Shown here one piece after another: positions 36,189 to 45,482 of a stretch of DNA of 64,000 nucleotides. Under the pieces are notes generated by a model. It made no database searches and was not told the origin of the DNA. It saw nothing but the letters and a program-made list of their open reading frames with translations. Position numbers and translations under genes: made by a program. Within the stretch, counting starts at the first letter, position 1, and each line of letters starts with the position of its first letter. Source of the stretch: Microvirga ossetica (GTDB taxonomy: Bacteria > Pseudomonadota > Alphaproteobacteria > Rhizobiales > Beijerinckiaceae). The stretch covers positions 1,347,501-1,411,500 of the forward strand of contig NZ_CP016616.1 of the NCBI RefSeq assembly GCF_002741015.1. The letters run 5' to 3'.

Positions 36189-36797
36189 TTAAACCGCGCT
36201 CGGGCTGTTCGCCGAGACCTTGAGATCGAGCGCCACATGGCCCTGCGGTGCACCGAAGCGCAGGAAGGCTTCGCTCAAGGTCGCGAAGACCGGACCCGCA
36301 TCGCCGCGCAGCTTCGTGCAGAAGTTTTTGGAGCGGTCGAAGACGCCGGACTTTTTCAGAAAATCGATGCAGCCGTAGATCTCGTCCATGTGGTGACCGC
36401 TGCCGAGCGGATAGAGCGAGAACTGCGCGGCGACGACCTGCCCCGTCTTTGCGGCGACTTCCACATGCTGCAAGGCGGCTGCGATGCGCTCATCGAGCGA
36501 GCGATCATGGTTCGAGCCGGCAATCGGCGTGCAGATCGGATCGTCGGGCTCGCCCAGGCATCCGCGCGAGACGGTTGCCGCCAGCACGCAATGCACGCCG
36601 CGCTTCGAGGCGGCGAGAAAGAGATCGCGCATGGCCGGAAAGAGCTGATCGGGCGGACCGACCAGCAAGGTCGAGATGTCGTCGGTCTCGATCCGGAAGT
36701 TCGGACGGTAGGGGTCGAGCGCGCCGATGGCGCCGAGGATGACGTCGACGAAATCGTCGGTCATCGGATAGAGAGACACTTGTGCGCCGGAAAACAT
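36189..36797 (-). CDS. ykoF: YkoF-like thiamin/HMP-binding protein
   Basis: The 202-residue soluble protein has two repeats of the YkoF fold: AQVSLYPMTDDFVDVILGAI and VAAQFSLYPLGSGHHMDEIY, each with an SLYPL-like motif. B. subtilis YkoF binds thiamin pyrimidine in solution. It is first in the operon and begins only 6 bases after the TPP riboswitch. There is no signal peptide. Confidence 0.85.
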   Translation of the reverse strand: MFSGAQVSLYPMTDDFVDVILGAIGALDPYRPNFRIETDDISTLLVGPPDQLFPAMRDLFLAASKRGVHCVLAATVSRGCLGEPDDPICTPIAGSNHDRSLDERIAAALQHVEVAAKTGQVVAAQFSLYPLGSGHHMDEIYGCIDFLKKSGVFDRSKNFCTKLRGDAGPVFATLSEAFLRFGAPQGHVALDLKVSANSPSAV

Positions 36798-36802
36798 CGT
36801 CG

Positions 36803-36892
36803 CCTCGCTCCGCTGGCATTACCCAGATCAGCTTGAGGGTCCGACGGCTTCGCGCCGTCATCTCAGCCCCGGCAATACGGAGCACCCCTGTT
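36803..36892 (-). ncRNA. TPP riboswitch (thi box)
   Basis: On the minus strand the conserved blocks occur in order: CAGGGGTGCTCC, GGGGCTGAGAT, a hairpin (GACGGC-GCGAA-GCCGTC), GACCCTCAAGCTGATCTGGG, TAATGCCAGCGGAGCGA. This matches the thiamin pyrophosphate aptamer. It ends about 6 bases before the ykoF ATG, and the GGAG that could serve as ribosome-binding site lies inside the last aptamer segment, so control is probably translational by sequestration. Confidence 0.95.
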
Positions 36893-36946
36893 GGAATACG
36901 CTTTGCTTAGCACCCTTCGCCGCAGCCTGGCAAGCGACGGGAGTCC

Positions 36947-37681
36947 TTACTGCACCGTGACCTGATCCTTGATCTTCTCGAAAGCCGGGCGGCGCAGCAC
37001 GCGTTTCTTCACCAGATCGTCCACGGAGGCATAGGGACGGCCCCGGATGATGGCCTTGCCGAGCGATCCGGCCCCGTCCAGCGTGTTCAGGTCTTCGAGG
37101 GAGCCCTTGTTGAGATCCACAAGGCTGGCATCGGAAGCTCCGGAGGAAGCCACCGCCGATGCGACCTTCACGGGTTGGGCGGCTTTCGCGGGCGGGGCCA
37201 CCGCGCCCGTCAGGTTCATGTCGTTGCCGCGGGCCGGAACCGGCGCGGAAACCTTGGCGACCGCTGCCTCAACCGGCTTCAGAGTGGCGAGGGGTTGAGG
37301 AGCCGCGGGCAAAACGAGAGCTGGAATGCTCGGAGGTTCGGCCGGCGCGCGGGCCGTGTCCTTCGGCTCCGCCACGGGTCGCGGCGCGGTATCCGGCTGA
37401 ACCATCGAGACGGCGACGGGTACCGACGGACGCGTATCGGCTACCCGGATGGGAGCGGTTTGAACCGGCGCCGCAGGGTTTCGGATCTCGACGGGCGCCG
37501 GGGTCGGCGGAGCTATGGCGACCAACCCTTCCGTTGGGGAGCCTGCGCCTCCGGTCAGCCCCAGGGCCAGCGATCCGCCGGCGATGAGGCCTCCGACCAG
37601 GAGGAGGCGCATTGTCTGGAGAGCGGGATTATCGCGCCTTTCGCAAGGCACGTGGGTGCGGGAAAGATCGCCAACCTGCAT
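36947..37681 (-). CDS. Helix-hairpin-helix (ComEA-like) domain protein with Ala/Pro-rich linker
   Basis: The 244-residue protein has an N-terminal membrane helix (LLLVGGLIAGGSLALGL), about 120 residues of Pro/Ala/Val-rich linker and a C-terminal HhH domain (ASLVDLNKGSLEDLNTLDGA, SVDDLVKKRVLRRPAFEKIK). HhH domains of this kind (ComEA family) can bind DNA, but this one reads LNTLDGAGSLGKAI and has a diverged second hairpin. A membrane-anchored nucleic-acid-binding or scaffold role is possible. Confidence 0.7.
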   Translation of the reverse strand: MQVGDLSRTHVPCERRDNPALQTMRLLLVGGLIAGGSLALGLTGGAGSPTEGLVAIAPPTPAPVEIRNPAAPVQTAPIRVADTRPSVPVAVSMVQPDTAPRPVAEPKDTARAPAEPPSIPALVLPAAPQPLATLKPVEAAVAKVSAPVPARGNDMNLTGAVAPPAKAAQPVKVASAVASSGASDASLVDLNKGSLEDLNTLDGAGSLGKAIIRGRPYASVDDLVKKRVLRRPAFEKIKDQVTVQ

Positions 37682-37861
37682 GGGCCCCTCTCACGTTGTT
37701 CTAACGTTGAACGCGGAACGTCTGCATAGGGCTAGACTGTGGATGTGGCGCAGACGTGGCAAAGTTTGTCGTTGTCTGTGCATCGGCGAAGATTCTGACG
37801 ATGGCCTGTTATAGCGGGCGCAACGGCCTGCGCAATATCATCACCTTACGGAAGTATCAAT

Positions 37862-38797
37862 TCAGAGACTCCGCACCTGCGCCGGCGCACCGATCTCGCA
37901 TTCGAGCGCCGCACGGTCCCAGTCGCCCGCATCGGCTGCGGCCGCGTAGGTGGTGACGAGAAAATCGAGCAGCAGCGCGTCGGGATCCGCCGCGAGACGC
38001 ACGGTCTCGTAGGGCAAGATGAACTCACCTAAGGTCGCGTCGAAAGTCGCACCCTGCGTCACGGAGGCCTCGCGAAAGCCCGGCGGCTCGGGATAGGCAT
38101 ATGAATAGAAGGCGGCTCGCGGAAACGCTTCGCTGCCGGGCCAGAAGCCCGCGCTCGACACCTCGTGCGAATAGGCCTCGCGGGTCACGTCGTCCGGCAG
38201 GCCCGGCACGCCGCCGGGATGCAGCGGCGCGGGCCGTCCGGAAAAACGCGTGACCGCGAGATCGAAACTGCCCCAGAAGAAATGCACCGGCGACGACTTG
38301 CCCAAAAAGCCGCTGCGAAACAGCTTGAACACCCGATCCGCCTGCACGAGCGCGCGCCAGAAGCGATGTGCAGCGTCGGCGTCGTAGGAGGCATGCACGC
38401 GGTCCTCCGAGAAGGGTATCGGATCGGGCACCTCGTTCGGCATCGTGTTGATCGAGACCGGGATGCGAAGATCGTTCAGAAGGCCGATGACGCGGGCATA
38501 GAAATCCGCGACGCTCTGCGGCTGCAGCTCGAGATCCCGCTCGTCCCCGCGGCTGGTGCGCATGTGCAGACGATGCGCGATGAAGTCGAACTCGATCTCC
38601 AGGATCTCGTTCCCGACCGGGATCGGCGATGTGCCGAGGCCGCGTGCGGTGACATAGAGCGGCACCTGCCAGCCGTGATTGAGCCAGGGCGAAAGCGCGA
38701 GCCTGACCTTGCCGACGATCTGCGTCCAGAGCTGCAGGGTCGCGGCGGTGTCACGCCATTCGGGATAGGATAGTTCGGGCCAGGCTGCGTCGTTCAT
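37862..38797 (-). CDS. DUF5996 family protein
   Basis: The 311-residue soluble protein begins WPELSYPEWRDTAATLQLW and LSPWLNHGWQVPLYVTARGL, followed by EFDFIAHRLHMRTSRGDERD and HFFWGSFDLAVTRFSGRPAP. These blocks match DUF5996, a conserved family without known function. It has a good GGGAGA ribosome-binding site. It is monocistronic. Confidence 0.8.
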   Translation of the reverse strand: MNDAAWPELSYPEWRDTAATLQLWTQIVGKVRLALSPWLNHGWQVPLYVTARGLGTSPIPVGNEILEIEFDFIAHRLHMRTSRGDERDLELQPQSVADFYARVIGLLNDLRIPVSINTMPNEVPDPIPFSEDRVHASYDADAAHRFWRALVQADRVFKLFRSGFLGKSSPVHFFWGSFDLAVTRFSGRPAPLHPGGVPGLPDDVTREAYSHEVSSAGFWPGSEAFPRAAFYSYAYPEPPGFREASVTQGATFDATLGEFILPYETVRLAADPDALLLDFLVTTYAAAADAGDWDRAALECEIGAPAQVRSL

Positions 38798-38891
38798 GGG
38801 GCGTCTCCCTGCATGCGGGATCAGGATCGCCCGGTTAAACTAGAGCGTCTTCGCGCGCGGGAAACCGTGCCGCCTCTCGCCTGACAAACGC

Positions 38892-38928
38892 GAGGCGGCC
38901 CGCCATCGGTGGGACAGCGGGCCGCCTC
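38892..38928 (-). terminator. Hairpin after minE
   Basis: A 12-bp perfect stem, GAGGCGGCCCGC with its complement, encloses a 13-nt loop, 15 bases after the minE stop on the minus strand. The T-run is weak (GCGTTTGT). Confidence 0.6.
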
Positions 38929-38943
38929 GACATTCCTTGAGCA

Positions 38944-39225
38944 TCACGCGGCCGGGCGCATGCCGGCTGCGATGGGGGTCGGGATCTCGATGTCGACCTC
39001 CAGCGTCGAGACGGAGGCGCCGCGATCCATCTTGATCTGCACGTTGTCCTGCGGCACCGACATATGCTTGGCGATGACCGCCATGATCTCCTCGCGCAGG
39101 ATCGCGACAAGATCGGATTCGCCGCCGCCGCCGACGATGGTGCGCTCGTGGGCGAGCAGGACCTGAAGCCGCTCGCGGGCGACCGGCGCGGATGTGTTGC
39201 GTTTGAAGAAGTTGAAAAGGCTCAT
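38944..39225 (-). CDS. minE: Cell-division topological specificity factor MinE
   Basis: The 93-residue protein starts [20 protein letters not shown] and [14 protein letters not shown], the MinE membrane-targeting and MinD-activating region, then [20 protein letters not shown]. It drives MinD off the membrane so that the division site is placed at mid-cell. Its ATG overlaps the minD stop by 4 bp (ATGA). Confidence 0.95.
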   Translation of the reverse strand: MSLFNFFKRNTSAPVARERLQVLLAHERTIVGGGGESDLVAILREEIMAVIAKHMSVPQDNVQIKMDRGASVSTLEVDIEIPTPIAAGMRPAA

Positions 39226-40031
39226 GCGGCCCTCCGTGCGAAAAGTTTGCTGAACAGACCGCGCTGCTTCTGCACCTCGACCACGGTCTCGCCCGTCAGC
39301 TTGCGCACTGCGTCGAGATAAGCGCGGGCTGGCGCGGAGTTCGGGCTGCCGAGCGTCACCGGTGCGCCGAGATTGGAGGAGCGCAGCACCTCGGTGCTCT
39401 CCGGAATGATGGCGAGAAGCGGGATGGAGAGGATATCGAGCACGTCCTCCACTTTCAGGATTTCCCCGCGCTGCGCGCGCGCCGTGTCGTAGCGCGTGAG
39501 CAGGAGATGCTTTTCCACCTGCTCGCCCTTCTCCGCCTTCTCGGTCTTGGAATCGAGCAGGCCGATGATGCGGTCGGAATCGCGGATCGAGGAGACTTCC
39601 GGGTTCGTGACGACGACGGCGACATCCGCGTGGCGCATGGCGAGCGTGGCGCCGCGCTCGATGCCGGCCGGGCTGTCGCAGATGACCCAGTCGAACTTTT
39701 CGCGCAAGCCATTGATGACGCGCTCGACGCCCTCTTCCGTGAGGTTGTCCTTGTCCCGGGTCTGCGAGGCCGGCAGCAGGTACAGGGACTCGAGGCGCTT
39801 GTCGCGGATCAGAGCCTGCTCGAGCTTCGCATCGCCCTTGACCACGTTAATCAGGTCGAACACCACGCGGCGCTCCGCGCCCATGATCAGATCGAGATTG
39901 CGCAGACCGACATCGAAATCGACCACAGCCACTTTTTTGCCCGTCTGCGCGAGCGCCGCGCCCAGGGCCGCTGTCGAAGTCGTCTTTCCGACGCCCCCTT
40001 TGCCCGACGTCACGACAAGAACTTTCGCCAT
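39222..40031 (-). CDS. minD: Septum-site-determining ATPase MinD
   Basis: The 269-residue deviant Walker A ATPase starts [20 protein letters not shown]. It has [28 protein letters not shown] and the amphipathic C-terminal membrane-targeting helix ([19 protein letters not shown]). It binds the membrane with ATP and recruits MinC. No minC is found within 340 bp upstream, the usual minCDE position. Confidence 0.95.
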   Translation of the reverse strand: MAKVLVVTSGKGGVGKTTSTAALGAALAQTGKKVAVVDFDVGLRNLDLIMGAERRVVFDLINVVKGDAKLEQALIRDKRLESLYLLPASQTRDKDNLTEEGVERVINGLREKFDWVICDSPAGIERGATLAMRHADVAVVVTNPEVSSIRDSDRIIGLLDSKTEKAEKGEQVEKHLLLTRYDTARAQRGEILKVEDVLDILSIPLLAIIPESTEVLRSSNLGAPVTLGSPNSAPARAYLDAVRKLTGETVVEVQKQRGLFSKLFARRAA

Positions 40032-40373
40032 TCCCGGTTCTCCTCACCCTTCAAATCTATCGTTGCGACGGCATCGCCGGCAGATGGCCTAAGGGGCCGC
40101 AATCCTGGCTGGAATGCGGGGGCCGCGGAGGCAGTCGCGGTTTGCTACGCTACGGAATAAATCTCATTCGGCGCCCAACATGGTTACCGGCGGGTTAAGA
40201 AATGCGGCTCGGGATCGATTTTTCGGCGGAAAACAAAGGTTTTTCGCAAAGGCGAACGCCTTTGAGGAACCTTTTCCTCGAACAGGACGTAAAGCTTCGC
40301 CCTCGGCGCATTGTCCCTCATTGACCTTCCGGAAGGTCCCTCTAGCCTTGATTCAGGTCATGGAGGTCCTCCT
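40032..40373. other. Divergent intergenic region with palindromes
   Basis: The 342-bp gap separates leftward minDE from the rightward ABC operon. It has no coding frame for MinC. It has two palindromes: AAAGGCGAACGCCTTT at 40248-40263 and the perfect GACCTTCCGGAAGGTC at 40323-40338, 35 bases before the ABC binding-protein start. Confidence 0.55.
40323..40338. promoter_or_regulatory. Perfect 16-bp palindrome, candidate operator
   Basis: GACCTTCCGGAAGGTC reads identically on both strands. It lies 35 bases upstream of the ABC substrate-binding gene ATG, a suitable operator position. No regulator gene is adjacent. Confidence 0.5.
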
Positions 40374-41348
40374 ATGCGGCACGGATGGCGACTTCTTATC
40401 CTGGCGACATTGTCGCTCGTCGGCGCTCATGCTCCGGCTTTCGCCCAGCAAAGCACGACCGTTCGGGTCGGGCATTTTCCCAACATCACCCATGTGCAGG
40501 CCCTCGTCGCGCGCGGCTTCGAGCGGCAGGGGCGCAGCTGGTTCGGGGAGCGGCTAGGACCGGGCGTGAAGATCGAATGGTATGCCTACAATGCCGGTCC
40601 GAGCGCGATGGAGGCGATCTTCGCCAATTCGCTCGACCTGACCTATGTCGGTCCCAATCCCGCGCTCAACGCCTATGCGCGCTCGCGTGGCGCGGAGGTG
40701 CGCGTGGTGGCCGGTGCGGTGAACGGTGGCTCCGCGCTGGTCGTCCAGGGCGATTCCACCCTGTCGAAGCCGGCCGATTTCAGGGGCAAGCGGATCGCCA
40801 CGCCGCAATTCGGCAACACGCAGGATGTGGCCGCTCGGGCCTGGCTGGTGGCAGGCGGGTTGCGCATCACGCAGACGGGCGGCGATGCGCAGGTGGTACC
40901 GACCAGCAATCCCGATCAGCTCTCCCTGTTCCAGAGCAAGCAGCTCGACGCGGTCTGGACTGTGGAGCCCTGGGTCTCGCGGCTGGAATCGGAATCCGGC
41001 GGCAAGATCCTGGTGGAGGAGAAGGAAGCCATCACGACCATTCTGGTGTCGAGCGCCGGCTTCCTGGCCAAGAACCGCGATCTCGCCAAGCGTTTCGTGG
41101 CGGCCCATCGCGAGCTGACCGAGTGGATCCGGAAGAACCCGGAAGAAGCGCAACGGCTTGCTCGCGACGAGCTGCAGGCCTCTTTCCGTCTCGACATGTC
41201 GCCGGAGCTGGTGGCGCGGGCCTGGAGCCGCATGGTCATCACGTCGGATACGACGCGGGAGGCCTTTCAATCCTTCGTGACCAGCGCGCAGCAGGTCGGC
41301 TTTTTGCGCGATACGCCCGATCTGTCCCGCCTGATCGAGGCGCCTTGA
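40374..41348 (+). CDS. ABC substrate-binding protein (SsuA/TauA/NMT1-type)
   Basis: The 324-residue product has a signal peptide (MRHGWRLLILATLSLVGAHA, cut near AFAQQ). The periplasmic body reads TTVRVGHFPNITHVQALVAR, NSLDLTYVGPNPALNAYARS and KPADFRGKRIATPQFGNTQD, the NMT1/SsuA fold that binds sulfonates, nitrate, taurine or pyrimidines. GGAGG is well placed. It is first in a three-gene operon with a 1-base overlap to the ATPase. Confidence 0.88.
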   Translation: MRHGWRLLILATLSLVGAHAPAFAQQSTTVRVGHFPNITHVQALVARGFERQGRSWFGERLGPGVKIEWYAYNAGPSAMEAIFANSLDLTYVGPNPALNAYARSRGAEVRVVAGAVNGGSALVVQGDSTLSKPADFRGKRIATPQFGNTQDVAARAWLVAGGLRITQTGGDAQVVPTSNPDQLSLFQSKQLDAVWTVEPWVSRLESESGGKILVEEKEAITTILVSSAGFLAKNRDLAKRFVAAHRELTEWIRKNPEEAQRLARDELQASFRLDMSPELVARAWSRMVITSDTTREAFQSFVTSAQQVGFLRDTPDLSRLIEAP

Positions 41349-42154
41349 TGGAGGCGGCGCGTTCCGATTTCGTCGCCGATGTCTCCGCCAAGCTCCTCGT
41401 CGACGGGGTGTCCAAGTGGTTCACCCCGTCGCGGACGCACGTCCACGCCCTCGACAATGTCTTCCTTGCCATCGACGAGGGTGAATTCGTCTGTCTGCTC
41501 GGGCCGAGCGGATGCGGGAAGTCCACCCTGCTCGACATCATGGCAGGTCTGACCATGCCGGATTCCGGCCGCGTGCTCGCCGACGGCAAGCTCGTGGAAG
41601 GGCCCGGGCGGCAGCGGCTCGTCATGTTCCAGGAATCGGCGCTGTTTCCGTGGCTCGACGCCTTCGGCAACGTGATGTTCGGGCTCAGATTGCGGCCGGA
41701 TCTGAGGAATGCCGAGCGCAAGGACATCGCCAACCATTTCCTCAAGCTCGTGGGGCTCGAGAAGTTCAAGCATGCTTATGTGCATGAGCTCTCGGGTGGC
41801 ATGAAGCAGCGTGTCGCGCTGGCGCGCGCGCTCGCCCCCGATCCGCAGGTGCTGCTGATGGACGAGCCCTTCGCTGCGCTCGATGCGCTCACCCGCGATC
41901 AGCTCTACGACGACATCCAGCAGATCTGGATGGAAAGCCGCAAGACCATCGTCTTCGTCACGCATAACGTGCGCGAGGCGGTGTGTCTCGGCGATCGCGT
42001 GGTGCTCATGTCGCCGTCTCCGGGACGCATCGCGCAGATCTTCGACATTCCCTTGGCGCGACCGCGCGACATCAACAGCGCCGAGCTTGCCGGCTATGCA
42101 TCGCAGATTGCCGCGGCGCTCAAGGGCAATATGAAGAAGGCGGCCTCCGAATGA
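41348..42154 (+). CDS. ABC transporter ATPase (SsuB/TauB-type)
   Basis: The 268-residue ATPase has GPSGCGKSTLLD (Walker A), VMFQESALFPWLDAFGNVMF (Q loop), HELSGGMKQRVALARALAPD (signature), VLLMDEPFAALDALTRDQLY (Walker B) and VFVTHNVREAV (H loop). It couples ATP hydrolysis to import with the neighbours; its ATG overlaps the upstream stop (TGATG). Confidence 0.93.
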   Translation: MEAARSDFVADVSAKLLVDGVSKWFTPSRTHVHALDNVFLAIDEGEFVCLLGPSGCGKSTLLDIMAGLTMPDSGRVLADGKLVEGPGRQRLVMFQESALFPWLDAFGNVMFGLRLRPDLRNAERKDIANHFLKLVGLEKFKHAYVHELSGGMKQRVALARALAPDPQVLLMDEPFAALDALTRDQLYDDIQQIWMESRKTIVFVTHNVREAVCLGDRVVLMSPSPGRIAQIFDIPLARPRDINSAELAGYASQIAAALKGNMKKAASE

Positions 42155-42924
42155 AGCGCATGGCCGTCGCCCTCTTCTTCTTCGCGGTGCTGATCGGCCT
42201 GTGGGAGCTTGCCGTGCGCAGCGGCCGCTGGTCCCCGGTGCTGCTGCCCTCGCCGATCTTCGTCGCGGAATACATCTGGGCCGCATTGCTCGATGGCACA
42301 TTGCTAGAATCCACCTGGGTCACGCTCAAACGCCTCCTGCTCGGCTACGCCGCCGGCGTGATCATCGGCCTGCCGCTCGGCCTTTTGACCAGCACGTCAC
42401 AGGTCTTCGAGGATACGATCGGCGCGCTCGCGCTCGGCTTCCAGACCCTGCCGAGCGTGTGCTGGGTACCGCTGGCGCTGATCTGGTTCGGCCAGACCGA
42501 GGGCGCGATGCTGTTCGTCGTCATCATGGGTACCGTGTGGTCCGTGATCATCGCCACCGACCATGGCGCACGCAACATTCCGCCGATCTATGCCCGCGCG
42601 GCGCGGACCATGGGTTCGGAAGGCTTCCACAAATGGACGCGCGTGATCCTGCCGGCCTCGCTGCCCTTCCTGGTCAGCGGCATGAAGCAGGGCTGGGCCT
42701 TCGCCTGGCGCTCGCTCATGGCGGCGGAGATCTACGTCACGATCCTCACCGGCTTCGGCCTCGGCCACCTGCTGCATTACGGGCGCGAGCTGAATGCCAT
42801 GGACCAGGTCATCGGCATCATGATCGTCATCGTCGTGATCGGGCTTCTCGTCGACCGCCTGCTGTTCTCGCCCTGGGAGCGCGTCCTGCACAGGCGCTGG
42901 GGAACGAACGTGAAGGAGACATGA
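42151..42924 (+). CDS. ABC transporter permease (SsuC/TauC-type)
   Basis: The 257-residue membrane protein has six helices and the EAA-type loop ARAARTMGSEGFHKWTRVIL. It overlaps the ATPase gene by 4 bp (ATGA). The layout SBP-ATPase-permease is standard for sulfonate/nitrate-type importers. The substrate cannot be told from sequence. Confidence 0.92.
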   Translation: MKRMAVALFFFAVLIGLWELAVRSGRWSPVLLPSPIFVAEYIWAALLDGTLLESTWVTLKRLLLGYAAGVIIGLPLGLLTSTSQVFEDTIGALALGFQTLPSVCWVPLALIWFGQTEGAMLFVVIMGTVWSVIIATDHGARNIPPIYARAARTMGSEGFHKWTRVILPASLPFLVSGMKQGWAFAWRSLMAAEIYVTILTGFGLGHLLHYGRELNAMDQVIGIMIVIVVIGLLVDRLLFSPWERVLHRRWGTNVKET

Positions 42925-43041
42925 CGAGCTTGCGACCTCCCCCAGCGTGTCTGAGGTCTGGAACATTTCCTCTCAGCCGGCCACCAAAGCATGCGTTTCC
43001 GTGATAGCCTGCACCCTACCTCGCATGTGAAGGAGGTTGAG

Positions 43042-43236
43042 ATGCGCAACATTGTCGCCCGTCTTGCTCCGCTGGTTTTTTCCGTATCGACAGCGCTGGC
43101 TCAGGCCGGTCCACCCGCCGAGGGCGCGCCGGCTGCTGGCACGACTGACAGCGGGGTGCTCTGGTGGATCGCCATCCTGGCGATCCTGGCGGTCGTCGCC
43201 TTCTGGTACGTCGCCAAAAGCAGGAATCGTCCGTAG
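43042..43236 (+). CDS. Small secreted or membrane-anchored protein (64 aa)
   Basis: AGGAGG lies 6 bases before the ATG, a strong start. The product has a signal-like N-terminus (MRNIVARLAPLVFSVSTALA), a short Gly/Ala/Pro linker and a C-terminal transmembrane helix (GVLWWIAILAILAVVAFWYV) ending in KSRNRP. It is probably a small inner-membrane protein with a periplasmic linker. It is convergent with the hemerythrin gene. Confidence 0.65.
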   Translation: MRNIVARLAPLVFSVSTALAQAGPPAEGAPAAGTTDSGVLWWIAILAILAVVAFWYVAKSRNRP

Positions 43237-43244
43237 GGGAAGGC

Positions 43245-44258
43245 CTACTGACCGTCCTGCTTCGTCTGGCCGGAACCTGTGCCGGCCGTTTGAGCGCCGC
43301 CGACGGGGGACGCGGCAGGGCTGCCAGATGGCAGCGTTCCGCCGGGCTGCAATGGCGTCGAAACGCCCGATGGCGCGCGCGGCGGATTGGCCGAGGAGAA
43401 CCAGTTGTCGTCCGAAGGGCTGCCGCCGGCCGCCGGCGTGGACGCACCGGCACCATGGAGCAGCGCATCGTCGCCCGGTTCAGGTCTCTGCTCGTGCGGC
43501 GGGCCGGCTGGCCCAGGGGCCGGCCGGGGCCTCGCCTCGCCCTTTCCGGTCGTCCGATAGGTTCGCGCGTGAGAGGAAGCACGGCGCTCGAAATCGTCAT
43601 CCGGCTCGCCATAGAGCGGAAAGCGCGACTCGGGGTGCCAGGACGATGGCGGCGGAGGCCGCCGATGGCGCGGGCCGGGACGGCGCGACCGGGTCGCATT
43701 CCACAGGAGCGCGCCGGCGCCGATGGCGGCAAGACCTGCGAGAGCCCCGAACACGGTTCCCGTCGGAAGGCCGTAGCGGCTCGGCATCGCGGATTGAGGC
43801 AGGTGCCAGCGATCCGCTTCGTAGGATGCGATCCGCTCGCGCTCGTAGCGTCGCCACAGATGCTTGAGCTCGGCCGGCGAGAAGGCGCTGCGGGCGACGA
43901 TCATCACGCCGTTTTCCTCGAGCGTGAACGCATGCCGGATGGAGCCGGTCAGGTCCTTGAAGTCCGCCGCCCAATCGTGGCTGTCCTTGTCGGGGCGAGC
44001 GGCGAGCCTGTCGAGCTCGCGCAGGATCTCATCCTGCTTGCGCTCGAGATCGGCAACATAGGAGGCCATCCGCTCATGCCCGGACAGGGCAGGATAGATC
44101 ACGCTCTGCTGCGCGGCGATGTGCCGTTCCAGCTCGTCCTGCAGGTCGGCAAAAAGCTCGGCGCGGCTGTTGGGGCCGGTGCCCGTGGCGCGCAGCACCT
44201 CGCGGCAGAGCTCCTCGATATTCCCGTGGTCCGCCACCACCATCTGCCACAATTCCAT
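43245..44258 (-). CDS. Hemerythrin HHE-domain protein with membrane helix and disordered tail
   Basis: The 337-residue product has an HHE four-helix domain at about 1-120 with the iron-ligand His in VVADHGNIEEL, DELERHIAAQQSVIYPALSG and GSIRHAFTLEENGVMIV. A hydrophobic helix (FGALAGLAAIGAGALLW) is near residue 180, followed by about 150 residues rich in Pro, Gly, Ser and Ala. A role in oxygen or NO sensing or iron handling is inferred. GAGGAGG supports the ATG at 44258. Confidence 0.78.
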   Translation of the reverse strand: MELWQMVVADHGNIEELCREVLRATGTGPNSRAELFADLQDELERHIAAQQSVIYPALSGHERMASYVADLERKQDEILRELDRLAARPDKDSHDWAADFKDLTGSIRHAFTLEENGVMIVARSAFSPAELKHLWRRYERERIASYEADRWHLPQSAMPSRYGLPTGTVFGALAGLAAIGAGALLWNATRSRRPGPRHRRPPPPSSWHPESRFPLYGEPDDDFERRASSHARTYRTTGKGEARPRPAPGPAGPPHEQRPEPGDDALLHGAGASTPAAGGSPSDDNWFSSANPPRAPSGVSTPLQPGGTLPSGSPAASPVGGAQTAGTGSGQTKQDGQ

Positions 44259-44466
44259 GGGAGTCCTCCTCATGCAGAGCCGATAAGCATGAACGGCTGG
44301 GATGGACCGCTGTTCCGCAGGTGTGCTTCTCGCCATGTCACGCGGCGATCGTCGTCGAAAGGATGTGACAAGGAATGCCTCGTATTGCTATGGACAGGCC
44401 TGACGCTCGACCCTGCGCTTAAAAAAGCGCGCGGGTCTCCCGAGGCTCGAACGGCGCGAGTGACCG

Positions 44467-45456
44467 ATGACCCTGCAGACCCCACCCGAGGCCGCATCGC
44501 AGCTGCCGACCTACGAGGATGTCGCTGCGGCGGCCGAGCGCATCGACGGCATCGCCCATCGCACGCCGGTGCTCACCTCCCGCACCGCCGACGCGCGCAC
44601 GGGCGGCACCCTGTTCTTCAAGGCCGAGAACCTTCAGCGCGGCGGCGCCTTCAAATTCCGCGGTGCCTACAACGCCATCGCCCGGCTCTCCCCCGAGGCG
44701 AAGCGGCTCGGCGTCGTGGCGTTTTCCTCCGGCAATCACGCCCAGGCCATCGCCTATGCCGGGCAGCTGCAGCAGGTCCCGACCGTCATCATCATGCCGC
44801 AGGACGCCCCCGCGATGAAGGTCGCGGGAACCAAGGGCTATGGCGGCGAGGTCGTTCTCTACGACCGCTACAAGGAGGACCGCGAGGCCATCGGGCTCAA
44901 GCTGTCCCAGGAGCGCGGGCTCACCCTCATCCCGCCCTACGACCACGCGGACATCATCGCCGGACAGGGCACCGCCGCCAAGGAGCTGATCGAGGAGGTC
45001 GGCCCCCTCGACATGCTGCTCGTCTGCGTCGGCGGCGGCGGGCTGCTCGCGGGCTCGGCGCTTGCTTCCAAAGCGCTCTCGCCCGATTGCCGCATCTACG
45101 GCGTGGAGCCGGAAGCGGGCAACGATGCGCAGCAATCATTCCGCACCGGGTCCATCGTGCGGATCCCCGTTCCCGCCACCATCGCGGACGGGGCGCAGAC
45201 GACCTATGTCGGAGCCAAGACCTTTCCCATCATGCGCGCGCTCGTCGACGACATCCTCACCGTCTCGGATGCGCAGCTCGTGGACAGCATGCGCTTCTTC
45301 GTCGAGCGCATGAAGATCGTGGTGGAGCCCACCGGCTGCCTCGCGGCGGCGGCGGCCCTCCACGGCATCGTTCCCTGCAAGGACAAGCGCGTCGGCATCA
45401 TCCTCAGCGGCGGCAACGTGGACCCGCGAGCGCTGGCGGGATTTTTGGCAGGGTAG
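44467..45456 (+). CDS. Threonine/serine dehydratase (PLP)
   Basis: The 329-residue fold-type II PLP enzyme has the Schiff-base Lys in RGGAFKFRGAYNAI, SSGNHAQAIAYAG (phosphate/substrate loop), VGGGGLLAGSALAS (PLP phosphate loop) and IILSGGNVDP. It has no C-terminal regulatory ACT domain, as in catabolic or bifunctional serine/threonine dehydratases and racemases. It probably deaminates threonine to 2-oxobutanoate or serine to pyruvate. Confidence 0.9.
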   Translation: MTLQTPPEAASQLPTYEDVAAAAERIDGIAHRTPVLTSRTADARTGGTLFFKAENLQRGGAFKFRGAYNAIARLSPEAKRLGVVAFSSGNHAQAIAYAGQLQQVPTVIIMPQDAPAMKVAGTKGYGGEVVLYDRYKEDREAIGLKLSQERGLTLIPPYDHADIIAGQGTAAKELIEEVGPLDMLLVCVGGGGLLAGSALASKALSPDCRIYGVEPEAGNDAQQSFRTGSIVRIPVPATIADGAQTTYVGAKTFPIMRALVDDILTVSDAQLVDSMRFFVERMKIVVEPTGCLAAAAALHGIVPCKDKRVGIILSGGNVDPRALAGFLAG

Positions 45457-45482
45457 TCCTCCTAGAAAGTGCTCCACATTTC

